Source of the DNA: Sulfurovum sp. TSL6
GTDB lineage: Bacteria > Campylobacterota > Campylobacteria > Campylobacterales > Sulfurovaceae
Assembly: GCF_019972115.1 (NCBI RefSeq)
Contig: NZ_BPFJ01000001.1
Location: 124,001 to 188,000 of the forward strand
Reading direction: 5' to 3'
Length of the DNA stretch: 64,000 nt
The notes beneath the pieces are model-generated. The model worked only from the letters and a program-made list of their open reading frames with translations, did no database searches and had not been told where the DNA came from. A program made the position numbers and the translations under genes. This document shows positions 17,990 through 26,239 of this stretch, one piece after another. Numbering within the stretch: position 1 is the first letter of the stretch; every line of letters starts with the position of its first letter.

Positions 17990-19396
17990 TTAGAATGCGA
18001 TGGTATGCTTTTTAAACTTGTGCAGCTTTTTTTGGGCTTTACGCAGTAACTTCTTTTGCTTCTTTGATGTTTTTCCCAGTAGTCTCTCTTCAAGTTCCTG
18101 ACAGTGTGATATACTTTTTTTCTTAGATTTAAAATAGTCATGTAGAAGTTTGTTCTGATTCACCGTATCATTGAAATCTCCAAGTAAGGTTTGCAATTTT
18201 TTACCTTTTTCAATCATCTTTTTGATCTTTTTTTCGCCAAAGATATGTTGGAACTCTTCAAGGAGATAACGAAGTTTTTTCAGTGAAATCCTGATCTTAT
18301 GGAGCTTTTTATCACTAAACTCTTTTTCTAAGGTATTTATCTTTTTTACGATCTTAAGTTGGAGTGCTTTGATGACCTTTTGGGCTGTATGTTCTATGGT
18401 ATCTTGATTGTTATCAGAAGTAAGAAGTGTATCTTGTTTTAATGCATTTTGATAAGCTAGAAAGAAATCTTCAAATATTTTTCCTTTTAACATCTCTTCT
18501 ATTACGTGCTGTTCGCGCACTTGTTGTTCTTTAATGTCTTCTTGAATGGTATCATGATATGTATCTACTTCTTTTAAACGTTCTTTGATGACATCAAGAT
18601 CTCTTTTTTGGTTCGTTTGCGTTGCAAAACTGTCTAAGTTTTCATTGAAGTAGTTATAATGCTCTTTTGGAAAAAGAAACTTAAACTCTTTTAAAAAAGC
18701 TCTGGATTTTCTGATGTTGACTCTGAACTGATGCAGGTCTTCTGTATCATCATTCATAAGGATACGTTCTTTATGCGCGAGTATAGACCGTGAAAACTTG
18801 TATAAGATGACCCGCAGGGCATCCATAGATGAGAGATTAGGTATGAAATAGGCATCAAGCTCATCGATATCTTTTTTGTCCAGTTCTGTGAATATGGCAT
18901 CCACATCATAGGCCGTTTGGGGTTTGCCGTGTAAAACCATATTTTTATTCTTAAAAGACTCATCAAAGCTTACATCCTTGATGACATGCATTTCAAGTAC
19001 AGGAGGCAATTCGAACCGTTCAAAATCCTCCATACTTTGAAACTCAATTTCAAGTATATTGAGACCTTTGAAGGCTTCCTTAAACACATCTATGGAGTAC
19101 TCTTCCCCTTCGAAGTGGAATATATATCGATTTTTTCGTATAGGTTCTTTGATGCGGTCTTGAAATTTTTTTTGAAATTTTTTTTCAGATATCTCTACTT
19201 CTTCTTCATCTCTTGAAGCTCCTATTCCATATTTGACAGTTTTAAAGTAGCTATCATCCATCTGCCTATACCGTACGCCTTTATCTGCTGTGATAGTTGT
19301 ATAAAACTGAGTGATCTTGTGTTTTTTTAGTCCATATTCATCTATCAGGGAGCGTATGGAATCTTTAAGCAGATACTTTCTTTCTATTTCTTTCAT
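17990..19396 (-). CDS. CYTH-CHAD domain protein
   Basis: A 468-residue two-domain protein. CYTH (residues 1-165) carries the N-terminal EIERKYL signature and alternating charged strands of a triphosphate tunnel fold. CHAD (about 205-465) is a helical, His/Lys/Arg-rich domain with LHQFRVNIRKSRAFLKEF and LHKIRISLKKLRYLLEEF repeats, which binds polyphosphate in characterised members. Polyphosphate or triphosphate metabolism is the expected role. It converges on the lysozyme-like gene with a 1-bp gap. Confidence 0.9.
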   Translation of the reverse strand: MKEIERKYLLKDSIRSLIDEYGLKKHKITQFYTTITADKGVRYRQMDDSYFKTVKYGIGASRDEEEVEISEKKFQKKFQDRIKEPIRKNRYIFHFEGEEYSIDVFKEAFKGLNILEIEFQSMEDFERFELPPVLEMHVIKDVSFDESFKNKNMVLHGKPQTAYDVDAIFTELDKKDIDELDAYFIPNLSSMDALRVILYKFSRSILAHKERILMNDDTEDLHQFRVNIRKSRAFLKEFKFLFPKEHYNYFNENLDSFATQTNQKRDLDVIKERLKEVDTYHDTIQEDIKEQQVREQHVIEEMLKGKIFEDFFLAYQNALKQDTLLTSDNNQDTIEHTAQKVIKALQLKIVKKINTLEKEFSDKKLHKIRISLKKLRYLLEEFQHIFGEKKIKKMIEKGKKLQTLLGDFNDTVNQNKLLHDYFKSKKKSISHCQELEERLLGKTSKKQKKLLRKAQKKLHKFKKHTIAF

Positions 19397-19423
19397 TTAT
19401 TACCCTGAATAAGACATTAGATA

Positions 19424-19687
19424 TTAATTTTTTAGTTTAAAAACAGAAGGATCTTCTACCCCTATAAATATATTATAACAAGGTCCATGCTCTCCAGAGA
19501 TTTCATATTCATGTTTACAATCCAAGTCCAGGTTTTTTGCATATGATTCTATAAGATCTACTACCTCTTTTTTTTTAGTAATGAATTCAATAACTTTATC
19601 ACCTTCATATCCTAAGAAACTCTCAATATAGTCGATGTCGAGTTCGATCGCGTACTTAATCATACTTTTTATACTCTCTTGTAACAT
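19424..19687 (-). CDS. Hypothetical 87-residue protein
   Basis: A small acidic soluble protein beginning MLQESIKSMIKYAIELDIDY. It has a mixed helix/strand pattern, two Cys (in DLDCKHEYE and HGPCYNIF), and no signal peptide. AAAGGA sits upstream of the start. It lies upstream of the CYTH-CHAD gene on the same strand with a 27-bp gap, so cotranscription is likely. No family recognised. Confidence 0.6.
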   Translation of the reverse strand: MLQESIKSMIKYAIELDIDYIESFLGYEGDKVIEFITKKKEVVDLIESYAKNLDLDCKHEYEISGEHGPCYNIFIGVEDPSVFKLKN

Positions 19688-19833
19688 AGAAATCCTTTTT
19701 AATAAATTGTATCATAATTTATGAGAAATCCTTTTTACTTTAGAGAGTGAAGAAGAGGTCTATACTAAGGCAAGCAACTCCTCATCACAAAAAAGATAAA
19801 ATTTAAAAAAATTTTAAAAAGAGACACATTATT

Positions 19834-21711
19834 ATGTACGTAAAATCTTCCTACTATCTGGATAGTATCTCTAAATATGCAGGAACTATAGCAGCATTTC
19901 TAGTGCTTTTGCTTTCTTTGTTGGTAGCTTATGATGCAATAATGCGTTATCTTTTTTCAGCAGGTTCGATAGCGCTTCAGGAAGTAGAATGGCACCTCTT
20001 TGATGTGATATTTTTACTGGGATTAACCTATGCCCTTAAACATGACAAACATGTAAGAGTAGATATCTTTTTTGAGCTTTACAGCAAAGAGAACAAGGGT
20101 ATTGTACAGATACTCTCAATGCTATTTCTGGTGATTCCTTTTTCTCTGGTTTTTTTATCTGATTCTATAGACATGCTGATACAGAGTTATCTACAGCATG
20201 AGATATCAAGTGATCCTGGTGGATTAACACATCGTTATATCATTAAGGGTGTCTTGGTACTCTCTTTTATACTGCTTATCATACAGGCGCTGAGTGAAGT
20301 ACTCAAAGCATTTGGAAGATTGGAAAGTAAAAAAACATTTCTTTGTATTTTAGGTATCGTAACCATACTTGGCGTGCTTATCTATACGGCAGATCATTAT
20401 GATATGGCTTATTGGCTCGATCCTATACTGCTCATGTTTGCTTTGACACTGTTCTTGCTGATGGCCGGTTTTCAAGTTGCCTTTGTATTTGCAGGAGTGG
20501 CACTGCTTTTTGCTACTATTTCAAATGAAGTAGGGTTGAGCGTACTTGAGATGCTGCCTTACAGAACCTATGGTATCATGGGTAATGCTACATTGATGGC
20601 TGTTCCACTCTTCATCTTTATGGGATTGATACTGGAAAAATCCAAGATGGCAGAAGGTTTGTTACTCTCTATGGGTAAACTTTTTGGTTCGATCAGAGGT
20701 GGTTTGGCTATCTCTGTGGTGTTAGTGGGAGCTATACTCGCAGCAAGTACAGGTATCGTCGGTGCATCTGTGGTGATGATGAGTCTCATCGCGCTTCCGT
20801 TGATGCTTAAACATCACTATTCACCAGCATTGGCTTCTGGGTCTATCGCTGCGAGCGGTACACTTGGGCAGCTTATTCCTCCTTCTATCATTCTCATTAT
20901 TTTGGGCGATCAAATGCATTTGTCTGTGGGTGACTTGTTCCGTGCAGCTGTAGTACCGGGACTTTTACTCATTGGTCTGTATATCATTTACATCCTACTC
21001 ATTTCATACTTGAACAAAGAGATTGCACCTGCTATTGTATCAGAAGAAGCATATGCAAAGGTGTTGAAAGAAGCGTTCAAAGAGATCATACCTCCTTTAC
21101 TGCTTATAGGAGTAGTGCTGGGTTCCATCTTTGCGGGTATTGCATCGCCTTCAGAATCAGCGGCTATAGGTGTTTTGGGTGCTATGCTATTGGCATGGGG
21201 TAAAAGAAACTTCTCTTATGACATGGTACGCTATGCAGCTATAGAAACAGTTAAACTCACTGCAATGATCTTTATGATACTCATCGGTGCGACAGCCTTT
21301 TCACTGGTCTTTAACGAGCTGGGTGGCGGAGATATGGCGATGGAATTCTTTGCAGGAGATATGGGTGACAAATGGATGTTTATTCTCATTGCAATGCTGG
21401 CCATTTTCCTACTGGGCTTTTTTATCGATTTCATTGAGATAGCTTTTGTGGTCGTACCTATTTTGGTGCCTATCGTGGCATCTTTTGGTATAGACCCTGT
21501 ATGGTTTGCCATACTCATAGCCATGAACCTGCAGGCATCATTTCTGACACCTCCCTTTGGTTTTGCACTTTTTTACCTCAAGGGTGCTGCAGGTGACAAA
21601 GTGAGTACGGGAGCCATATACAAGGGTGTCATACCGTTTATAGGATTACAGCTCTTAGCACTGCTGATCATACTTTTTTATCCCGATCTGATCTATCTGT
21701 TTGGGAAATAG
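19834..21711 (+). CDS. TRAP transporter permease, fused DctQ-DctM
   Basis: A 625-residue inner-membrane protein. Residues 1-165 are a four-helix DctQ-type small permease (LVAYDAIMRYLFSAGSIALQ then EVEWHLFDVIFLLG). Residues 190-620 are the DctM large permease with about twelve helices, including VGASVVMMSLIALPLMLKH, ASGTLGQLIPPSIILIILG and ASFLTPPFGFALFYLKG. TRAP systems take up carboxylates and related solutes with sodium. No DctP solute-binding protein lies beside it, so the substrate cannot be guessed. Confidence 0.92.
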   Translation: MYVKSSYYLDSISKYAGTIAAFLVLLLSLLVAYDAIMRYLFSAGSIALQEVEWHLFDVIFLLGLTYALKHDKHVRVDIFFELYSKENKGIVQILSMLFLVIPFSLVFLSDSIDMLIQSYLQHEISSDPGGLTHRYIIKGVLVLSFILLIIQALSEVLKAFGRLESKKTFLCILGIVTILGVLIYTADHYDMAYWLDPILLMFALTLFLLMAGFQVAFVFAGVALLFATISNEVGLSVLEMLPYRTYGIMGNATLMAVPLFIFMGLILEKSKMAEGLLLSMGKLFGSIRGGLAISVVLVGAILAASTGIVGASVVMMSLIALPLMLKHHYSPALASGSIAASGTLGQLIPPSIILIILGDQMHLSVGDLFRAAVVPGLLLIGLYIIYILLISYLNKEIAPAIVSEEAYAKVLKEAFKEIIPPLLLIGVVLGSIFAGIASPSESAAIGVLGAMLLAWGKRNFSYDMVRYAAIETVKLTAMIFMILIGATAFSLVFNELGGGDMAMEFFAGDMGDKWMFILIAMLAIFLLGFFIDFIEIAFVVVPILVPIVASFGIDPVWFAILIAMNLQASFLTPPFGFALFYLKGAAGDKVSTGAIYKGVIPFIGLQLLALLIILFYPDLIYLFGK

Positions 21712-21779
21712 TATCATAGATTGATGATATAATAGATGTATGGGTATGATAGGATGAATACTGAGAGATAAGGATCAAA

Positions 21780-22748
21780 ATGACGGCCAGAGAAGCCATT
21801 AAAATACTGGAAGATAGAATGAATGCAGCTGTTTTAGGACAGGAGCATATTGTTTCAAGATTGATTATGGGATTGCTTGCCGATGGTAATATACTGGTGG
21901 AAGGATTGCCGGGACTGGCAAAGACCAGAGCTGTACGTGCCATGGCAGATGCGATCGAAGGTAAATTTTCACGTATACAGTTTACGCCTGATCTGCTTCC
22001 CTTGGATGTGATAGGAACGCAGCTGTTGCACGATGAGAAGGGGAAACAAACCTTCCATTTTCATCCGGGCCCTATCTTTGGAAATATTATCTTGGCTGAT
22101 GAGATCAATCGTGCCCCAGCCAAAATACAATCAGCCATGCTTGAAGCGATGGAAGAACGACAGGTGACGGTAGCAGGGAAAACACATAAACTTCCTCAAC
22201 TCTTCATCGTGATGGCCACACAAAACCCTTTGGAACAAGAGGGAACTTTCCCTTTGTCAGAAGCACAAAAAGACCGTTTTTTCATGCATGTGAAGATTGA
22301 TTATGCGAAGATGGATGCAGAATTTCAAATGATCAAAATGATACAAGAAGAGAGATTTAATGCGCCTGCACCTCAGGCAAAGATCTCGCAGGAGATGATC
22401 TTTGCCGCACGCCGTGAGGTTGCGCAAGTGAAATTCAGTGATGCACTGGGGCATTATATGGTAGAGCTTGTATTTGCCACACGTTATCCGCTTAGATACA
22501 GCAAACAACTTGAAGTGATGATAGACGTTGGGGTAAGTCCACGTGCAACCCTGGCACTTACCCAATGTGCTCAAGCCAATGCATGGATGCATGGCAGAGA
22601 TGAAATGACAGTGCAAGATGTACAGGCCGTGATACACGATGTCTTTCATCATCGGTTGGTTATCAGTGAACATGCCCTTCAAAATAAAAGAACTGCAGAA
22701 GGGATCATAGATATTATTTTAGAACAGGTACCATTTCCAAAGGCTTAG
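21780..22748 (+). CDS. MoxR-family AAA+ ATPase
   Basis: A 322-residue AAA+ chaperone-like ATPase. Walker A is GLPGLAKTR (about residues 43-51), Walker B is ILADEINRAPAKIQSA, followed by sensor motifs (ATQNPLEQEGTFPLSEAQ) and a lid domain. MoxR proteins usually act with DUF58 and VWA proteins encoded just downstream. None follow here; the gene instead converges (4-bp overlap of ends) on the broken thioredoxin. It begins 68 bp after the TRAP gene. Confidence 0.9.
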   Translation: MTAREAIKILEDRMNAAVLGQEHIVSRLIMGLLADGNILVEGLPGLAKTRAVRAMADAIEGKFSRIQFTPDLLPLDVIGTQLLHDEKGKQTFHFHPGPIFGNIILADEINRAPAKIQSAMLEAMEERQVTVAGKTHKLPQLFIVMATQNPLEQEGTFPLSEAQKDRFFMHVKIDYAKMDAEFQMIKMIQEERFNAPAPQAKISQEMIFAARREVAQVKFSDALGHYMVELVFATRYPLRYSKQLEVMIDVGVSPRATLALTQCAQANAWMHGRDEMTVQDVQAVIHDVFHHRLVISEHALQNKRTAEGIIDIILEQVPFPKA

Positions 22749-22947
22749 GTAAAGAGTCGACTGAAGAATGATCCTTTGCCTGCCAGTTTGTCTATGAGCT
22801 CGAAGTAGTATGATTCGTGTTTGAGTCCTATTTCAGGATAGTTGAGCTTGAGTACGGCGATGGTAAATGGTACAGAACGTACTTTGAATGTAGATGCGAG
22901 TTTAGGGTTACTCGAGACGTCACATTTCATCACTTTTACCCCATTCT
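22745..22947 (-). pseudogene. Thioredoxin gene, 3' half, split by the 3.3-kb element
   Basis: Encodes the C-terminal 65 residues of a thioredoxin: GVKVMKCDVSSNPKLA, then the cis-proline loop KVRSVPFT. The N-terminal half with the CGPC active site lies at 26276-26422. Joining the two at one copy of ATTCT gives an uninterrupted 114-codon frame. A longer apparent ORF reaching 23083 merely runs through the terminal repeat of the inserted element and is not a gene. Confidence 0.9.
22943..22947. repeat. Target-site duplication, left copy (ATTCT)
   Basis: The five bases ATTCT directly outside the left terminal repeat recur directly outside the right one at 26276-26280. Confidence 0.85.
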
Positions 22948-22983
22948 TGTCAGTTCCAACAAAAAACTCTAAAATCCAATGAA
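22948..22983 (+). repeat. Left terminal inverted repeat of the element
   Basis: 36 bp beginning TGTCAGTTCCAACAAAAAAC. It matches the reverse complement of 26240-26275 at 31 of 36 positions, and weaker similarity (CTACAA) continues inward. Confidence 0.88.
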
Positions 22984-23007
22984 AAATACTACAAGCTTTT
23001 AGAAGCA

Positions 23008-23052
23008 AAAACCTTATAAAATATACCATAGTATCATGTTTTATAAGGTTTT
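23008..23052. repeat. Palindromic repeat, copy 1 (long loop)
   Basis: Perfect 13-bp arms (AAAACCTTATAAA and complement) around a 19-nt loop; other copies have about 9 nt. It lies 24 bp inside the left terminal repeat. Confidence 0.85.
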
Positions 23053-23099
23053 CTATTGGAAGGGGAGATTTTATGGACTGCAAACGTCGCTACAGCGAT

Positions 23100-23133
23100 A
23101 AACCTTATAAAATATGTTAGATTATAAGGTTTT
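23100..23133. repeat. Palindromic repeat, copy 2
   Basis: Slightly shortened arms (AAACCTTATAA / TTATAAGGTTT). Only 47 bp separate it from copy 1, as if the space between were an empty unit. It lies just downstream of the leftward gene at 23165. Confidence 0.85.
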
Positions 23134-23164
23134 GGTTTTATTCAGTATTTGATATTCTATAAAA

Positions 23165-23734
23165 CTATTCTGATAAGACAAAATGATTTACTATTGGTGT
23201 AGTATGTTCCCAATGTAAAAGTTTTATTTTATACTTGCTAAACAAGTCCTTAGCACTAATTACTTCATAAATAACCCTACTATCTTCTTGAGTGAGAATA
23301 CCTGCATCTGGAAACATATGATTGTATGTTTCTTGAGAGTAGAGATCTCCCATATAATATCGAGCATAGCCAGGTGAATAATAAATTTCCAATGAGTCGT
23401 TGATTTTCAAAAGAGTTATTCTGTCATTCTTGCTTGCTAGATGACTTTTCCATTTTCTGTGTTTACCAACTGCTTCATTTATACCTATTCCATCATATTC
23501 ACAAATTAAAGTATCACTTACTGTAAACTTCTTTCCATCTATTGAATATTCTAATTTGAAAGGAAATTCACCATAAGTTACTTTCGGTAGAGGAGGATCT
23601 GGGCTTAATTGATAGGAAATATATATAGCGAGTAAAGGTAATATAAATATCAAAAAGAAAACTGTAATGACTGACAATAACAAACTTTTTATCATAGCAG
23701 GAAAATTTTCTACTATCATATTTTTAATATTCAT
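23165..23734 (-). CDS. Membrane-anchored hypothetical protein (element cargo)
   Basis: A 189-residue protein with one N-terminal transmembrane helix (about residues 17-40, LLLSVITVFFLIFILPLLAI) and a soluble domain outside the membrane: YGEFPFKLEYSIDGKKF, KHRKWKSHL, EIYYSPGYARYYMGD. I recall similar hypothetical proteins in Firmicutes; function is unknown. The ATG at 23734 is preferred to a TTG 33 bp upstream. A 30-bp block in its 5' flank (23770-23799) recurs upstream of the methyltransferase-like gene at 51.6 kb. It occupies one interval between palindromes. Confidence 0.75.
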   Translation of the reverse strand: MNIKNMIVENFPAMIKSLLLSVITVFFLIFILPLLAIYISYQLSPDPPLPKVTYGEFPFKLEYSIDGKKFTVSDTLICEYDGIGINEAVGKHRKWKSHLASKNDRITLLKINDSLEIYYSPGYARYYMGDLYSQETYNHMFPDAGILTQEDSRVIYEVISAKDLFSKYKIKLLHWEHTTPIVNHFVLSE

Positions 23735-23769
23735 CGTGATTGTTTTCCTCTTCCTTTGATTGTGCAATT

Positions 23770-23799
23770 TCAGTATTAAGAGTATATCAGAAATGTCTT
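23770..23799. repeat. 30-bp block shared with 52381-52410
   Basis: Contains ATTAAGAGTATATCA and ends TGTCTT; 27 of 30 bases match the block at 52381. At both sites it lies between a leftward gene and a palindromic repeat. It may hold the leftward promoter or belong to the mobile unit. Confidence 0.75.
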
Positions 23800-23805
23800 C
23801 TTTTC

Positions 23806-23840
23806 AAAACCTTATAAAATATATAACTTTATGAGGTTTT
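23806..23840. repeat. Palindromic repeat, copy 3
   Basis: Arm AAAACCTTATAAA, 9-nt loop ATATATAAC, and a right arm with one change (TTTATGAGGTTTT). It lies between the divergent genes at 23734 and 23898. Confidence 0.88.
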
Positions 23841-23897
23841 CACTTTCAGAGAATTAAGATAGCATATAGTTAATAGTATTGAAAACAAAGGCTATAT

Positions 23898-24422
23898 ATG
23901 AAAAAATTTGGATTTACTCTATTGTTACTCTTAACTTCAAACATTTATTCCGAAACCATAAATGGACACACTCTACCACCTGAACCAGATCCTAAAATAA
24001 ACAACTCGACACTTCTTGGAATAGACTCAAACAATAATGGTGTAAGGGATGATGTGGAACGGTGGATATACAAGACGTATAAAGATAAACATCCTATACA
24101 TATAGATATTGCGATGCAGGCGGGAAGAGCTTATAAGAAAGTATTGGAGACTCCTAAGAGGGCTAAAGAGATTCATAATATAGTCAGTGCTCCAGTTTAT
24201 TGTGAAGGATATTTTCGTGTATTTGCTGACATGTTTGGAGACACTAAATATATTCAGCAAAAAATTTTAGGTACATCGTTTGATAATATTTATTTTAATA
24301 TTTCTGAACGAAATAATGCTTACTTGCAATATCAACAACATTTATCAGGAGATATTTATCTTGTGCCTAGACCAAGCAAGGGTAAAAACTTTTGTGACTT
24401 TAACACAAGTAAATATGAGTAG
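23898..24422 (+). CDS. Secreted hypothetical protein with a DxNxNGxRDDxE motif (element cargo)
   Basis: A 174-residue protein with a signal peptide (MKKFGFTLLLLLTSNIYS), then LPPEPDPKINNSTLLGIDSN followed by NNGVRDDVERW, a calcium-loop-like signature. Two Cys late in the chain (VYCEGYF and KNFCDFN) could form a disulfide. The protein is likely periplasmic or secreted. I recognise the LPPEPDP...GVRDDVE pattern from hypothetical proteins in marine proteobacteria, but know no function. It fills the interval between palindrome copies 3 and 4; copy 4 starts 4 bp past the stop. Confidence 0.75.
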   Translation: MKKFGFTLLLLLTSNIYSETINGHTLPPEPDPKINNSTLLGIDSNNNGVRDDVERWIYKTYKDKHPIHIDIAMQAGRAYKKVLETPKRAKEIHNIVSAPVYCEGYFRVFADMFGDTKYIQQKILGTSFDNIYFNISERNNAYLQYQQHLSGDIYLVPRPSKGKNFCDFNTSKYE

Positions 24423-24425
24423 TAA

Positions 24426-24460
24426 AAAACCTTATAAAATATATAAATTTATTAGGTTTT
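24426..24460. repeat. Palindromic repeat, copy 4
   Basis: Arms AAAACCTTATAAA and TTTATTAGGTTTT around ATATATAAA. It begins 4 bp after the stop of the gene at 23898. Confidence 0.88.
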
Positions 24461-24526
24461 ATTAGCTGCTAATTGTTAAAGATAAGTATGAAGTTGAGTA
24501 TGAATGTTTTCTAAGAGAAAAGAAAA

Positions 24527-24556
24527 AAGGCGTACCCTAGCTTTAGGATACGCCTT
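24527..24556 (-). terminator. Rho-independent terminator (bidirectional)
   Basis: Stem AAGGCGTA..CCTA with complementary TAGG..TACGCCTT, a short loop, and T runs on both strands (GCTTTTTTTT to the right, TTTTTTC on the minus strand). It sits 21 bp beyond the stop of the 48-aa secreted peptide gene. It is GC-richer than the palindromic repeats, so those are not needed as terminators here. Confidence 0.85.
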
Positions 24557-24577
24557 GCTTTTTTTATTCACAATATA

Positions 24578-24724
24578 TTAAAATGAACCACCAAGATATG
24601 CATCCCAGTGTCCAGAATTATCTGGTATTCCTGAGCCAGCTTGATCTACTGGTGCAGGATGATGTGCCATAGCGCTTGAAGCTAAACCGATTGTTAGAAG
24701 TAAGATTGCTGTAAATTTTTTCAT
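24578..24724 (-). CDS. 48-residue secreted peptide precursor (element cargo)
   Basis: Short ORF: MKKFTAILLLTIGLASSAMA is a clear signal peptide with an A-M-A cleavage site. It leaves a 28-residue mature peptide that starts HHPAPVDQ, contains GSGIPDNSGHWDAY and ends GGSF. A strong ribosome site (AAAGGA) precedes the ATG and a strong terminator follows the stop, so it is a complete transcription unit between palindrome copies 4 and 5. No Cys. The His/Pro/Gly-rich mature part could be metal-binding, structural or a signalling or antagonistic peptide; none can be shown. Confidence 0.72.
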   Translation of the reverse strand: MKKFTAILLLTIGLASSAMAHHPAPVDQAGSGIPDNSGHWDAYLGGSF

Positions 24725-24830
24725 ATTAAATCCTTTTTATTTAAATATCCATCTGATACTCAAGATCAGAACCGTGTTATTGAATTACAGAATGAAGTAT
24801 AAACAAGAAGTGTGAAACTAGTGTGAAGAG

Positions 24831-24865
24831 AAAACCTTATAAAATATATAACTTTATAAGGTTTC
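24831..24865. repeat. Palindromic repeat, copy 5
   Basis: AAAACCTTATAAA, loop ATATATAAC, right arm TTTATAAGGTTT with the last position changed. The downstream CATCTTGTTTTC also follows copy 6 (as TATCTTGTTTTT), so homology extends beyond the hairpin. Confidence 0.88.
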
Positions 24866-25027
24866 CATCTTGTTTTCCCTTTTAAATTAGTATACGTATT
24901 TGACAGACTTTGCTATAAATCTTCTATCAGTATTCCTGTATTGGATATTATGAGATTATTTTTATATGACATAAATATTACATTTAATAAGTAGAATATA
25001 ATCTATAATTAATATAAAAGGGAAACA

Positions 25028-25582
25028 ATGAAAAAATTAACCATATTAGCGAGTGCTCTATTGCTTACAACTATCTTTAGTGGATGTGCAAGTTCATCAT
25101 CACCAACTACTCCTCAAGAGGTTCGTGAATCAGTTGGTAGTGGTATGTTTAGCACTAAAAAAGACAGCTTTGTTGTAAATCGTCCATACTACAAGGTAGC
25201 GAGTTTACTTCAGAGGAATTCGAAGAAATGCCTAAATAAATCATTTAAACATACAAGTACAACACATAACGGATACTACATGCAAACAAGTACGGATCAA
25301 ATGTACTATAAGACAAAGTTTAAAAGAGGCCGCACATTATCAACTTTAGAGGTAAAAGGCGATTCAGATAGTCTACAATCAGGCATGACCTCTGCTATTT
25401 ACGGTGAGGCTTTCAAAGATGGTTATTTTATTGCAATTGTAGATTTACATAAAAAAGGTAATAAAACACAAGTTGATATTTATCGTGGTTCAATGTTAAT
25501 GGGTGTTCAAGAGGATATTGTTAACGCTATAAAGAATTGGGCAAAAACTGGATCTAGATCATGCCCAAATATTGCACCATAA
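25028..25582 (+). CDS. Lipoprotein, element cargo, first of a pair
   Basis: A 184-residue protein with a lipobox (IFSGC, Cys about residue 20). A soluble domain has conserved-looking segments FVVNRPYYKVASLLQ and MYYKTKF, and the final Cys sits in SRSCPNIAP. GGGAAA precedes the ATG. It is followed 2 bp later by a second lipoprotein gene, forming a two-gene operon in one palindrome-bounded interval. No family recognised. Confidence 0.72.
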   Translation: MKKLTILASALLLTTIFSGCASSSSPTTPQEVRESVGSGMFSTKKDSFVVNRPYYKVASLLQRNSKKCLNKSFKHTSTTHNGYYMQTSTDQMYYKTKFKRGRTLSTLEVKGDSDSLQSGMTSAIYGEAFKDGYFIAIVDLHKKGNKTQVDIYRGSMLMGVQEDIVNAIKNWAKTGSRSCPNIAP

Positions 25583-25584
25583 AT

Positions 25585-26109
25585 ATGATACGTAAATTAT
25601 TATTTTATACCCTCACTGGTATATTGCTCCTGTTGAATGGTTGTTCTTCTTCACCAGGAGCTTATCAGCAGCAGGGTACAAAAAATCTTGTAGTAAATGT
25701 CAAGGCTGATAGCAGTACATATTTAGAAGTGTATGAACTCGATGATAGAAGATGCGCTCCGAAGATGAAAGGAGAAGTGAAACTCCATAATGGAATAAAC
25801 AAGTTTGCACTTACGAATAATAAACACTATTATCTTCGTATTAATTTCAAGACATTGTCATTACTTTCTGGATCACAAAATATAACATTAGGCGGGTATA
25901 TTACACCAAAGAGTAACTACATGTATTTAATGAATGCTAGTTATGAAAATGATATGTATGATGTTGAGATTAGTAAAAAAAATTTACGGGATCATAAAGT
26001 CACAAATATGACTTTAAAACCTTTAGAAACATGTAAAGAAAACGATTCTCCACCTTTTATTGAAGTAAATTGGTTTCCTGCATTAAATAAAAGTGTTGAA
26101 GTTCTATAA
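25585..26109 (+). CDS. Lipoprotein, element cargo, second of a pair
   Basis: A 174-residue lipoprotein with signal and lipobox LLLNGC (Cys about residue 20), followed by a beta-rich domain (NLVVNVKADSSTYLEVYELD). I start it at the ATG at 25585, two bases after the upstream stop, since this gives a normal signal peptide; a longer ORF from 25561 would overlap the first gene. Translation is probably coupled to that gene. Family not recognised. Confidence 0.7.
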   Translation: MIRKLLFYTLTGILLLLNGCSSSPGAYQQQGTKNLVVNVKADSSTYLEVYELDDRRCAPKMKGEVKLHNGINKFALTNNKHYYLRINFKTLSLLSGSQNITLGGYITPKSNYMYLMNASYENDMYDVEISKKNLRDHKVTNMTLKPLETCKENDSPPFIEVNWFPALNKSVEVL

Positions 26110-26166
26110 ATCGTTTTACTTTTCATGTAAAAATGCTATTAAAAGATAATTAATATTGTCTTTTCC

Positions 26167-26201
26167 AAAACCTTATAAAATATATAAATTTATAAGGTTT
26201 T
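26167..26201. repeat. Palindromic repeat, copy 6
   Basis: Perfect 13-bp arms around ATATATAAA, 38 bp inside the right terminal repeat, mirroring copy 1 at the left end. Confidence 0.88.
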
Positions 26202-26239
26202 CTATCTTGTTTTTTTAGCCCTTAAAATTTGTAGCGTAT

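Noticed and set aside
22745-23083. 112-codon ORF taken as a gene
   Set aside because: Its first third reads through the terminal repeat and a palindrome of the inserted element; only the C-terminal 65 residues are thioredoxin.
23008-26201. Palindromes as classical integron attC sites
   Set aside because: They lack GTTRRRY/RYYYAAC cores and extrahelical bases, genes lie in both orientations, and no integrase is seen. The cassette-like layout is kept, the integron label is not.
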